64,000 nucleotides of DNA from positions 1-64,000 of the forward strand of contig NZ_JAAMQM010000005.1 of the NCBI RefSeq assembly GCF_013523055.1. Direction: 5' to 3'. Position 1 is the stretch's first letter; each line of letters starts with the position of its first letter. Made by a program: the position numbers and the translations under genes. This document shows, piece after piece, positions 1 to 8,691 of this stretch. The notes below the pieces were generated by a model. It worked only from the letters and a program-made list of their open reading frames with translations, was not told the DNA's origin and searched no databases. The stretch is from Pseudomonas capeferrum. Lineage in GTDB: Bacteria; Pseudomonadota; Gammaproteobacteria; Pseudomonadales; Pseudomonadaceae.

Positions 1-3000
1 CGGTCTGGCCCGCGGCGATCAGGACCTTGTCACCATTGGTCAGGGTGACGGTGAGGTCACGGTCCAGGACCTGGTTGACGCGCACGGTGAAGACCGGCTG
101 CTGGGCTTCGGTGACATTGCCGTTGCTTTCAATAATGACGGCTACGTTATCGATACTGTCATTAATAACAGTGCTGACTGGAGCTGGGTTAGGCACCAGG
201 TTCTCGAAGTTGCCACCGGTGACGCCAGTGATCGAGGTCGAAACGGTGCTGCCGTTGTTGTAGACGTCATTGGCCGGCGTCTGGAAATCAACGCTGCCGG
301 TGGTCTGACCTGCACCCACGGTGACGGTCTGGCCATTGGACAGGGTGACGGTCACCGGCGTTTGCGCCGGGTTGGTCAGGGACACGGTGTAGGTGATTAC
401 ACCGCCTTCGGTGACGCTTGGCGTCGCGCTCAGGGTCGCGGTAGTGGTGTCGATCGAGTCGCCGATCACGGTCTGCGCCGGGACCGGGTTCGGTACCAGG
501 TTTTCGAAGTTGCCACCGGTAGCGCCGGTGATCGAAGTCGAAACGGTGCTGCCGTTGTTGTAGACATCATTGGCCGGCGTCTGGAAATCAACGCTGCCGG
601 TGGTCTGACCCGCGCCGACGGTGACGGTCTGGCCATTGGACAGGGTGACGGTCACCGGGGTCTGCGCCGGGTTAGTCAGGGTCACGGTGTAGGTGATCAC
701 CCCGCCTTCAGTGACACTTGGCGTCGCGGTCAGGGTCGCGGTGGTGGTGTCGATCGAATCGCCGATCACGGTCTGCGCCGGGACCGGGTTCGGTACCAGG
801 TTCTCGAAGTTGCCGCCGGTAGCGCCGGTGATCGAAGTCGAAACGGTGCTGCCATTGTTGTAGACGTCATTGGCCGGCGTCTGGAAATCAACGCTGCCGG
901 TGGTCTGACCCGCGCCGACGGTGACGGTCTGTCCATTCGACAGGGTCACGGTCACCGGCGTCTGCGCCGGGTTGGTCAGGGTCACGGTGTAGGTGATCAC
1001 CCCACCTTCGGTGACGCTTGGCGTCGCGGTCAAGGTCGCGGTGGTGGTGTCGATCGAATCGCCGATAGCGGTTTGCGCCGGTGTCGGGTTCGGCACCAGG
1101 TTCTCGAAATTGCCGCCGGTAGCGTCGGTGATCGAAGTCGAAACGGTGCTGCCGTTGTTGTAAACATCGTTGGCCGGCGTCTGGAAATCAACGCTGCCGG
1201 TGGTCTGACCCGCGCCCACGGTGACGGTCTGGCCGTTCGACAGGGTGACGGATACCGGGGTCTGCGCCGGATTGGTCAGGGTCACGGTGTAGGTGATCAC
1301 CCCGCCTTCGGTCACCGACGGCGTCGCCGTCAAGGTCGCGGTAGTGGTGTCGATCGAGTCGCCGATAGCGGTTTGCGCCGGGACTGGGTTCGGTACCAGG
1401 TTCTCGAAGTTGCCACCGGTAGCGCCGGTGATCGAAGTCGAAACGGTGCTGCCGTTGTTGTAGACATCATTGGCCGGCGTCTGGAAATCAACGCTGCCGG
1501 TGGTCTGGCCTGCACCCACGGTGACGGTCTGGCCATTGGACAGGGTCACGGTCACCGGCGTCTGCGCCGGATTGGTCAGGGTCACGGTGTAGGTGATTAC
1601 ACCGCCTTCAGTCACCGACGGCGTCGCGGTCAAGGTCGCGGTGGTGGTGTCGATCGAATCGCCGATCACGGTCTGCGCCGGGACCGGGTTCGGTACCAGG
1701 TTCTCGAAGTTGCCGCCGGTAGCCCCGGTGATCGAGGTCGAAACGGTGCTGCCGTTGTTGTAGACATCATTGGCCGGCGTCTGGAAATCAACGCTGCCAG
1801 TGGTCTGACCTGCACCCACGGTGACGGTCTGGCCATTGGACAGGGTGACGGTCACCGGCGTCTGCGCCGGGTTGGTCAGGGTCACGGTGTAGGTGATTAC
1901 ACCGCCTTCGGTCACCGACGGCGTCGCGGTCAGGGTCGCGGTGGTGGTGTCGATCGAGTCGCCGATAGCGGTCTGCGCCGGCGCCGGGTTCGGTACCAGG
2001 TTTTCGAAGTTGCCACCGGTAGCGCCGGTGATCGAAGTCGAAACGGTGCTGCCATTGTTGTAGACGTCATTGGCCGGCGTCTGGAAATCAACGCTGCCAG
2101 TGGTCTGGCCTGCGCCCACGGTGACGGTCTGGCCATTGGACAGAGTCACGGTCACCGGCGTTTGCGCCGGGTTGGTCAGGGTCACGGTGTAGGTGATTAC
2201 ACCGCCTTCGGTGACGCTTGGCGTCGCGCTCAGGGTCGCGGTAGTGGTGTCGATCGAGTCGCCGATAGCGGTCTGCGCCGGCGCCGAGTTCGGTACCAGG
2301 TTTTCGAAGTTGCCACCGGTAGCGCCGGTGATCGAAGTCGAAACGGTGCTGCCATTGTTGTAGACGTCATTGGCCGGCGTCTGGAAATCAACGCTGCCAG
2401 TGGTCTGACCCGCGTCGACGGTGACGGTCTGACCGTTCGACAGGGTGACGGACACCGGGGTCTGCGCCGGATTGGTCAGGGTCACGGTGTAGGTGATTAC
2501 ACCGCCTTCAGTCACCGACGGCGTCGCGGTCAAGGTCGCGGTGGTGGTGTCGATCGAATCGCCGATCACGGTCTGCGCCGGTGCCGGGTTCGGCACCAGG
2601 TTCTCGAAGTTGCCACCGGTAGCGCCGGTGATCGAAGTCGAAACGGTGCTGCCATTGTTGTAGACATCGTTGGTCGGCGTCTGGAAATCAACGCTGCCAG
2701 TGGTCTGACCTGCACCCACGGTGACGGTCTGGCCATTGGACAGAGTCACGGTCACCGGCGTTTGCGCCGGGTTGGTCAGGGTCGCGGTGTAGGTGATCAC
2801 CCCACCTTCAGTCACGCTTGGGTTGGCGGTCAGAGTTACCGTCGTGGTGTCGATGGTGTCGGTGATCTGAGTAACCGCCGGGGTATCATCGACAGTGACG
2901 GCCAGGCCGCCGCCAGCAGTACCGGTAACGGTGGCCGAAACCTCGCTAGCGTCGTTATAGACCGTGTCGTTGGGGGCGACTTCGAAATTGGCCGTGCCAG

Positions 3001-3685
3001 TGTTCTGTCCGGCCGCAATGACGATCACTGCCCCATTGGACAGGGTCACGGTCAGGTCGGTAGTCGGTGCCTGGCCTACGTTGGCGGTATAAACGATGAC
3101 GCCACCGGCCTCGGTGATCGAAGGGGTGGCGCTCAGTACGAGGGTGGTCGCAGCGTCAGGTGTCGGGGTTGGCGTAGTGACCGTCGTCGCATTGACGGTA
3201 TCTACCGCGCCCACTTCCTCGGCGTCCAGCGCTTGGGTGAAAGCCAGGGGCTCTGTCGGGAAGCCGATAGTGGGGTCTACCACACCGGCGGTTTCCTCCA
3301 GCAATACAAAGGTATGACCGCCGCCTGCGGCGCCACCATTACCTGGCGTACCAGCACCGGCGGCAGGTGCCTCGAGCTCGGTGGTCGGGTCGGCGCCCGC
3401 AGCGATGGCTTGTTGCAATTCGTCAACTGACGGCGCGGCCTGGGCCGTGGCGGCACTCAGGTCGGTCACGCTGTCGGGAGTGTCGGCACTCCATTGGGTA
3501 TCACGGCCCAGGTCGAGCACGCGACCATCAGCCAATTCGAGGGTCACGGCGCCGCCAAGGCCGGTCAGGACCTGCTCGCCGGCGAAAATCCGATCGCCCT
3601 CGATGAGGACACGGCGGACGCCTTCTGGGGAAACTGCGATGACTTGGCCAACAATGCTTTTGACGATGGCAACAACACTGCTCAT
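1..3685 (-). CDS. lapA: LapA-type giant adhesin, N-terminal part (runs off the left edge)
   Basis: This is the amino-terminal 1228 codons of a very large cell-surface adhesin secreted by the LapBC type I system and held in the outer membrane to drive biofilm formation. It starts at the ATG at 3685 behind a GGAGA ribosome site and begins MSSVVAIVKSIVGQV, the retention module of LapA. Residues 107-110 read PAAG, where the LapG protease site lies in characterised LapA proteins. One divergent Ig-like domain follows (about residues 150-275). Then come nine nearly identical repeats of exactly 100 residues (about 2850 down to 151), after which the sequence enters a more divergent repeat at the window edge. 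The reading frame is open throughout. The C-terminal RTX part, lapD and lapG are not in the window. Family identity is secure; total length is unknown. Confidence 0.95.
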   Translation of the reverse strand, partial: MSSVVAIVKSIVGQVIAVSPEGVRRVLIEGDRIFAGEQVLTGLGGAVTLELADGRVLDLGRDTQWSADTPDSVTDLSAATAQAAPSVDELQQAIAAGADPTTELEAPAAGAGTPGNGGAAGGGHTFVLLEETAGVVDPTIGFPTEPLAFTQALDAEEVGAVDTVNATTVTTPTPTPDAATTLVLSATPSITEAGGVIVYTANVGQAPTTDLTVTLSNGAVIVIAAGQNTGTANFEVAPNDTVYNDASEVSATVTGTAGGGLAVTVDDTPAVTQITDTIDTTTVTLTANPSVTEGGVITYTATLTNPAQTPVTVTLSNGQTVTVGAGQTTGSVDFQTPTNDVYNNGSTVSTSITGATGGNFENLVPNPAPAQTVIGDSIDTTTATLTATPSVTEGGVITYTVTLTNPAQTPVSVTLSNGQTVTVDAGQTTGSVDFQTPANDVYNNGSTVSTSITGATGGNFENLVPNSAPAQTAIGDSIDTTTATLSATPSVTEGGVITYTVTLTNPAQTPVTVTLSNGQTVTVGAGQTTGSVDFQTPANDVYNNGSTVSTSITGATGGNFENLVPNPAPAQTAIGDSIDTTTATLTATPSVTEGGVITYTVTLTNPAQTPVTVTLSNGQTVTVGAGQTTGSVDFQTPANDVYNNGSTVSTSITGATGGNFENLVPNPVPAQTVIGDSIDTTTATLTATPSVTEGGVITYTVTLTNPAQTPVTVTLSNGQTVTVGAGQTTGSVDFQTPANDVYNNGSTVSTSITGATGGNFENLVPNPVPAQTAIGDSIDTTTATLTATPSVTEGGVITYTVTLTNPAQTPVSVTLSNGQTVTVGAGQTTGSVDFQTPANDVYNNGSTVSTSITDATGGNFENLVPNPTPAQTAIGDSIDTTTATLTATPSVTEGGVITYTVTLTNPAQTPVTVTLSNGQTVTVGAGQTTGSVDFQTPANDVYNNGSTVSTSITGATGGNFENLVPNPVPAQTVIGDSIDTTTATLTATPSVTEGGVITYTVTLTNPAQTPVTVTLSNGQTVTVGAGQTTGSVDFQTPANDVYNNGSTVSTSITGATGGNFENLVPNPVPAQTVIGDSIDTTTATLSATPSVTEGGVITYTVSLTNPAQTPVTVTLSNGQTVTVGAGQTTGSVDFQTPANDVYNNGSTVSTSITGVTGGNFENLVPNPAPVSTVINDSIDNVAVIIESNGNVTEAQQPVFTVRVNQVLDRDLTVTLTNGDKVLIAAGQT
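151..2850 (-). repeat. nine tandem 300-bp (100-residue) repeats of lapA
   Basis: The sequence recurs with a period of exactly 300 bp; for example, the segment starting TTTGCGCCGGGTTGGTCAGG or close variants sits at 361, 661, 961 and so on to 2761. Read on the minus strand each unit encodes an Ig-like beta-sandwich repeat, with phrases such as PSVTEGGVITYTVTLTNPAQ and VYNNGSTVSTSITGATGG. Units differ at scattered positions only, including silent ones, which suggests continuing homogenisation by recombination. Characterised P. putida LapA is known, from memory, to carry nine 100-residue repeats in this position. Confidence 0.93.
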
Positions 3686-4627
3686 TGGAATCTCCGGGTG
3701 ACCCGTTCAGTTGGCTTCCATGCCCAATCGGCGCTTTGGGGGCCGCGTGCTGATGGAATTATTTCAATAAAGTTTTGACGCTTATAGGCGTCAACATTAT
3801 GACTATAAGTTTTAGCTATTAAGCTTATCGCCAAAGTATTGACCTTGATAAGGTCATCGTAAACAATCGGCAACGTAATGTCACATTGATATTTGGGGGT
3901 TCCGGTCACTCTTTTGACCAATGCCAATAAGTCACGGATCCTTTCCGACGCATGGTTCTATCCGTCTACGCGCCAAGCATCCCAAAACGCGCTGACAGGG
4001 CAATTCAACGCAGGCGCTCCCATGAAGGACAAAGCCTGAAGCGGTTGACTGAGACGGTTTTTGGCCGCGCTGTGCGCCTAGAGTTCAGACAAGCATAAAC
4101 CTTGCCTAAATTGGAAAAGCGAGGCCCTTGCTTTAAACGATCCGACTACTTGATAGCTGTGGCTGTCTCCACCGCTACTGAAGCGGTTTGCTTGTGCAAG
4201 GGAATCTTGGACGACTCATAAGCATGTCCACGATTTGTTCGTAAGCGTCAAAAAACCCTTGTCGTATTAGCTGGCACCCGTGTTTTGTCTAATAATTTTT
4301 GACACATTTGCGAGATGGGACACTGCAACAAGCTTTGATGGGCTGCTAAAAAGCTCATACATCAAGGGTTAACGAAAGCATGTACTTAATTGGCCTGGCG
4401 ATTGCAGAGCCGAAAGACGTTCTGAGTACCTCGATGTCGACCCTGATGCATTCGTGATCACGGACTGAAAGCATGCTTGACCTACCCCGGACAGGCGACG
4501 GTTGGTGTCGTCCATCTAGCGATGGAGCAGGGCACTGAATTCACAGGTGAGGCAATGTAGAGCTCGGATGCAAGGATGATTAAGGGGCGACGGGGTGCCG
4601 TGTACAACGCTGAACGAGCAGGCTTAT
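3686..4627. promoter_or_regulatory. lapA-lapB divergent regulatory gap
   Basis: This 942-bp gap, more AT-rich than its surroundings, separates lapA from the lapB side and shows no convincing gene. Near lapA it holds two perfect short inverted repeats: TTGACGC-N6-GCGTCAA (3775-3794) and TGACCTT-GAT-AAGGTCA (3840-3856). GTCAACATTATGAC (3790-3803) has the GTCA-N6-TGAC form of the FleQ box (family consensus GTCaNTAAAtTGAC), about 105 bp upstream of the lapA start. FleQ control of lapA by c-di-GMP is known in P. putida; assigning this site to FleQ is inference. A TTGACA lies at 4299-4304 with no clear -10 box. Confidence 0.5.
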
Positions 4628-4927
4628 ATGAACGTGAAACTACGGACCGGTTATCAGTCGTCGCCACGCCGGTCGAGCAAGCGGGACAACAGCGATGAAA
4701 CCTTCACCGCACGGTGTCGTCTGGTAGAGGGAAACACGATTCACCTGTTTACTCGGTATCCAATCGAGGCGACCATTGGCTCCCTGTCCGAGTGCCCGGC
4801 GCGTTTCGATCCGTTGGCAATTACCGTGCAGCCCCACCCTGAACCCAAGGCGAACCCACAGGCATCGAGTGAAGTTCGTCTTGAAGAATACATCGCAAGG
4901 ATGAAGAGAGCGCCGCGTGGAATCTGA
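4628..4927 (+). CDS. small hypothetical protein overlapping the lapB start
   Basis: I do not recognise this 99-residue ORF. It starts at ATG 4628 (a GTG at 4595 would add 11 residues) and ends 11 nt inside lapB, an arrangement that would allow translational coupling. Third codon positions are fairly GC-rich, as expected for a real Pseudomonas gene, but there is no strong ribosome site. The protein is basic at both ends (SSPRRSSKRDN near the start, ARMKRAPRGI at the end), has a middle section resembling a small beta domain, and has no signal peptide or membrane segment. It could be a short regulatory protein, a leader ORF that sets lapB translation, or a chance frame. Confidence 0.4.
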   Translation: MNVKLRTGYQSSPRRSSKRDNSDETFTARCRLVEGNTIHLFTRYPIEATIGSLSECPARFDPLAITVQPHPEPKANPQASSEVRLEEYIARMKRAPRGI

Positions 4928-7073
4928 AGTCAGTCGAGTTCAACTCAGCCATGATCCACGCAGTCAGCATGACGATCCATTACTGGACAGTCTGCTGAGC
5001 CTGTGTGTCCTGCACCAGAAATCTGCCAGTCGGGCAATGCTGACCACGGGGCTACCCTTGCCGTCACAGCGCCTGAGCCCCGAGCTGCTGCCCCGTGCCG
5101 CTGCTCGCGCCGGTCTGCAAGGGCGCTTGCTGCAACGCAGGATCGACCAGATCCCAAGCATCGCGATGCCGACCATGCTGTTGCTCAAGGAAGGCCGTAG
5201 CGCCGTCCTGCTGGGCTGGGAGAACGAAGACACCGCACGCCTGCTGCTCAGCGAAAGCGATGGCGGCGAGGTGCACGTCAGCCGCCAGGCACTGCTGGAC
5301 GACTACAGCGGCCGGGTGTTCTTCGCCCAGCCGCAGCACAAGTTCGATGTCAATCATGGCAACCTGATTCCGCGCGCCCGCTCGTGGTTCCGCGATACCT
5401 TGATGCGCAGCCGCTGGCTGTACATCGATGCCATTGCTGCCAGCCTGGTGATCAACCTCATTGCGCTGGCCGCGCCGCTGTTCGTGATGAACGTCTATGA
5501 CCGCGTCGTTCCCAACCAGGCCACCTCGACCCTGTGGGTACTGGTGGTAGGGATATCCGGCGCCTATGTATTCGATCTCATCCTCAAAGGCTTGCGTGGC
5601 CTTTGCCTGGACCTCGCCGGCAAGAAGACCGACCTGATCATCTCGGCCACGCTCTTCGAGCGCATCGTCGGCATGTCCATGAAGTATCGTCCCGCGCGGG
5701 TAGGCAGTTTTGCCCAGAACATCCACGAGTTCCAGGGGCTGCGCGACTTCCTCGCCTCGCTGACCCTGACCAGCCTCATCGACCTGCCATTCACCCTGCT
5801 GATCCTGATGGTCATCGCCATCATCGGTGGGCATCTTGTCTGGATTCCCATCCTTGCCTTCCCATTGGCGCTGGGCATCGGCTATGCATTGCAGAAGCCC
5901 CTGATGGCGACCATGGAGCGGACCATGGCGCTGGCCTCGGAGCGTCAGTCCAGCCTGATCGAGACGCTCGCCGGCCTGGACGCGGTCAAGGTCAACAACG
6001 CCGAAAGCGAGCGCCAGTACATGTGGGAGCAGACCCTCGGTACGCTCAGCCGCCTGGAGCTGCGGGTCAAGGTGCTTTCCAGTCTGGCGATGAACATCAC
6101 CATGCTGATCCAGCAACTGGCTGGCGTGGCGATGATCTGCGTGGGCGTGTACCTGATCATCGACGGCAGCCTGTCCATGGGCGGCCTGGTCGCCTGCTAC
6201 ATGCTCAGCGGCCGTGCCCTCGGGCCGCTGGGCCAGCTCAATGGCCTGCTGGCTCGTTACCAGCAGGCCAAGGTCACGATGACCGCGACCGACCAGATGA
6301 TGGAGCTGCCACAGGAGCGCAACTTCGAAGAGCGCCCGCTAAGCCGCCAGGTGTTGCAAGGTGCCATTGAGTTCCGTGGCGTCGACTTCACCTACCCCAA
6401 CCAGCAGAACCAGGCGCTCAAGGGCATCAACCTGAATATTCGCCCGGGCGAGAAGATCGGCATCATCGGCCGCAGCGGTTCGGGCAAGAGTTCGCTGGCC
6501 AAGCTGATCGTCGGCCTTTATGAAGCCGACAACGGCTCATTGCTGGTCGATGGGGTGGACATCCGCCAGATCGATGTCAGTGAGCTGCGCCACAACATCG
6601 GCTACGTGCCCCAGGATATCCAGCTGTTGGCCGGTACTTTGCGTGACAACCTGGTGAGCGGAGCACGGTACATCGAAGACGAGCTGATCCTGCAAGCCGC
6701 CGAGCTGGCTGGCGTCCATGAGTTTGCCCGCCTGCACCCCGATGGCTATGAACTGCAAGTGGGCGAGCGAGGCCAGAATCTCTCCGGTGGCCAGCGTCAG
6801 AACGTTGCTCTGGCCCGCGCCTTGCTACTCAACCCGCAGATCCTGCTGCTCGATGAGCCGACCAGCGCCATGGACAACACTGGCGAGGAGCGTCTGAAGC
6901 AGCGCCTGCAAGCGATCATCGAAAGCAAAACCGTATTGCTGGTCACGCACCGTGCCTCGTTGCTGTCGCTGGTAGACCGCCTGATCGTGATCGATCGTGG
7001 GCAGATAGTCGCGGACGGTCCGAAAGCCGCCGTCATGGATGCGCTGAAGAAGGGGCAGATCAGTGTTGCATAA
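4917..7073 (+). CDS. lapB: type I secretion ABC transporter LapB
   Basis: A 718-residue inner-membrane ABC exporter that energises LapA secretion together with the adaptor LapC and a TolC-like outer-membrane protein encoded elsewhere. The first 140 or so residues form a C39-peptidase-like domain without the catalytic cysteine signature, as in exporters of RTX adhesins. The transmembrane domain spans roughly residues 165-440. The ATPase domain carries the Walker A motif GRSGSGKSS (about 518), the signature LSGGQRQ (about 622), Walker B ILLLDEP (about 642) and an H-loop histidine in VTHRAS. The start is a GTG preceded by GAGAG; it overlaps the preceding small ORF by 11 nt, and lapC overlaps its end by 11 nt. 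Confidence 0.95.
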   Translation: MESEVSRVQLSHDPRSQHDDPLLDSLLSLCVLHQKSASRAMLTTGLPLPSQRLSPELLPRAAARAGLQGRLLQRRIDQIPSIAMPTMLLLKEGRSAVLLGWENEDTARLLLSESDGGEVHVSRQALLDDYSGRVFFAQPQHKFDVNHGNLIPRARSWFRDTLMRSRWLYIDAIAASLVINLIALAAPLFVMNVYDRVVPNQATSTLWVLVVGISGAYVFDLILKGLRGLCLDLAGKKTDLIISATLFERIVGMSMKYRPARVGSFAQNIHEFQGLRDFLASLTLTSLIDLPFTLLILMVIAIIGGHLVWIPILAFPLALGIGYALQKPLMATMERTMALASERQSSLIETLAGLDAVKVNNAESERQYMWEQTLGTLSRLELRVKVLSSLAMNITMLIQQLAGVAMICVGVYLIIDGSLSMGGLVACYMLSGRALGPLGQLNGLLARYQQAKVTMTATDQMMELPQERNFEERPLSRQVLQGAIEFRGVDFTYPNQQNQALKGINLNIRPGEKIGIIGRSGSGKSSLAKLIVGLYEADNGSLLVDGVDIRQIDVSELRHNIGYVPQDIQLLAGTLRDNLVSGARYIEDELILQAAELAGVHEFARLHPDGYELQVGERGQNLSGGQRQNVALARALLLNPQILLLDEPTSAMDNTGEERLKQRLQAIIESKTVLLVTHRASLLSLVDRLIVIDRGQIVADGPKAAVMDALKKGQISVA

Positions 7074-8439
7074 GCTCGATATGGGGCAGTTCAAGGACAA
7101 CCTGCGACGCTATTTCAAGGGCTCGGAGTCGCTCAGCGGCCAGCCTTTGCCGGAGGTCAACAAGGCGCTCATCGAGGACGCGCCGCGCATCGTGCGGTTC
7201 ACCATCTGGGGCGTGATCAGCTTCTTCCTGTTCCTGATCGTCTGGGCCAACTTCGCCGAGGTCGATGAAGTCACCCGTGGGGACGGCAAGGCCATTCCAT
7301 CCTCCAAGGTGCAGAAGATCCAGAACCTGGAGGGCGGCATTGTCGCCGAGATCTTCGCCAAGGAAGGGCAGATCGTCGAGATCGGCGATCCTCTGCTGCG
7401 CCTGGACGATACCCGTTTCGCTTCCAATGTCGGCGAGACCGAGGCCGACCGCCTGGCCATGGCCATGCGCGTGGAGCGGCTCAGCGCCGAGGTGGAAGAC
7501 CGACCGCTGAAGATCGAGGAAGAGTTGCGCAAGGTTGCCCCGAGTCAGGCGGCCAACGAAGAATCGCTGTACCAGAGCCGCCGTCAGCAACTGCATGACG
7601 AAGTCGCCGGACTGCAAGAGCAACTGGTCCAGCGTCAGCAGGAGCTGCGCGAGTTCTCCTCCAAGCAGGGGCAATACCGTAACAGCCTGCAGCTTCTGCG
7701 CCAGGAAATCGCCATGTCCGAGCCGTTAGTGGCCCAAGGCGCGGTTTCTCAGGTCGAGATCCTGCGGCTGAAGCGGGCCGAGGTAGAGAACCGTGGCCAG
7801 CTGGATTCCACCTCGCTGGCGATCCCGCGAGCCGAGGCGGCCATCCGCGAGGTCCAGAGCAAGATCGACGAAACCCGCGGCAAATTCCGCAGCGAGGCCC
7901 TGACGCAGCTCAATGAGGCACGTACCGAGCTCAACAAGGCCACCGCTACCGGCAAGGCTCTGGGTGATCGTGTAACCCGTACCATGGTCACCTCGCCGGT
8001 TCGCGGTATCGTCAAGCAACTGCTGGTCAATACCATCGGTGGAGTGATCCAGCCGGGCAGCGATATCATCGAGATCGTGCCTTTGGACGATTCGTTGGTG
8101 ATCGAAGCCAAGATTCGTCCCCAGGACATTGCCTTCCTGCATCCAGGCCAGGAGGCCACGGTCAAGTTCTCCGCCTACGACTACACCGTCTACGGTGGAC
8201 TCAAGGCCAAGCTCGAACAGATCGGTGCCGATACCATCACTGACGAAGACAAGAAGACCACCTACTACCTGATCAAGCTGCGCACCGATCGCAGCCACCT
8301 GGGTAGCGACGAGAAGCCCTTGCTGATCATCCCTGGCATGGTTGCCACGGTGGACATCATGACCGGCAAGAAGACCATCATGAGCTATCTGCTCAAGCCG
8401 ATCATCAAGGCCCGCACGGAGGCGTTGCGCGAACGCTGA
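7063..8439 (+). CDS. lapC: HlyD-family membrane fusion protein LapC
   Basis: The periplasmic adaptor of the LapA type I secretion system, 458 residues, linking LapB to the outer-membrane channel. A short cytoplasmic N-terminus is followed by one transmembrane helix (about residues 45-65, IWGVISFFLFLIVWANF). Next come a lipoyl/barrel half (AIPSSKVQKIQNLEGG), a long coiled coil rich in Glu, Arg and Gln (about 140-300), the second lipoyl half (TSPVRGIVKQLLV) and the beta-barrel ending in a typical HlyD C-terminus (IIPGMVATVDIMTGKKT). The GTG start at 7063 has an excellent AAGGGG ribosome site inside the end of lapB, favouring it over the ATG at 7081. The 11-nt overlap implies coupled translation. 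Confidence 0.95.
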   Translation: MLHKLDMGQFKDNLRRYFKGSESLSGQPLPEVNKALIEDAPRIVRFTIWGVISFFLFLIVWANFAEVDEVTRGDGKAIPSSKVQKIQNLEGGIVAEIFAKEGQIVEIGDPLLRLDDTRFASNVGETEADRLAMAMRVERLSAEVEDRPLKIEEELRKVAPSQAANEESLYQSRRQQLHDEVAGLQEQLVQRQQELREFSSKQGQYRNSLQLLRQEIAMSEPLVAQGAVSQVEILRLKRAEVENRGQLDSTSLAIPRAEAAIREVQSKIDETRGKFRSEALTQLNEARTELNKATATGKALGDRVTRTMVTSPVRGIVKQLLVNTIGGVIQPGSDIIEIVPLDDSLVIEAKIRPQDIAFLHPGQEATVKFSAYDYTVYGGLKAKLEQIGADTITDEDKKTTYYLIKLRTDRSHLGSDEKPLLIIPGMVATVDIMTGKKTIMSYLLKPIIKARTEALRER

Positions 8440-8520
8440 GCTCCTTGGAGCACCGCCTGCAAGACTTCATCGAGTACTTGTGGGCGTTCTTTCCTCGCCG
8501 ATGAGGGTTGTAAACGCCGC

Positions 8521-8543
8521 ATATCTTTATTCTTTAAAGATAT
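8521..8543. promoter_or_regulatory. AT-rich perfect inverted repeat
   Basis: ATATCTTTA-N5-TAAAGATAT, with perfect 9-bp arms, lies in the 252-bp gap between lapC and the sulfonate-type operon, about 150 bp before the dioxygenase start. It may be an operator or upstream activator site for that operon, or a weak terminator for lapBC. No regulator can be assigned from sequence alone. Confidence 0.35.
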
Positions 8544-8691
8544 TTAAAATCTTCTACTTATGCATTTATAGTTCATCCCACTGCGTACCCGCCGACCAAT
8601 CGGCGCGCCGCACGACTCGAACCGACACGGGATCCCCGTGAGTTTCTGATCGTTGCGCGCCGTTGGGTCGCGCACTGCGTGGGAGTGAATC

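Noticed and set aside
362..3430. 1022-codon plus-strand ORF of repeated Gly/Arg/Asp-rich peptides
   Set aside because: It is antisense to lapA; the absence of stops follows from the GC-rich 300-bp repeats. The minus-strand frame has a ribosome site and matches LapA.
3682..3927. 81-codon minus-strand ORF upstream of lapA
   Set aside because: It overlaps the lapA start in another frame and covers the regulatory palindromes; no ribosome site or recognisable content.
5064..6116. 350-codon minus-strand ORF
   Set aside because: Antisense shadow of lapB, which has intact ABC motifs.
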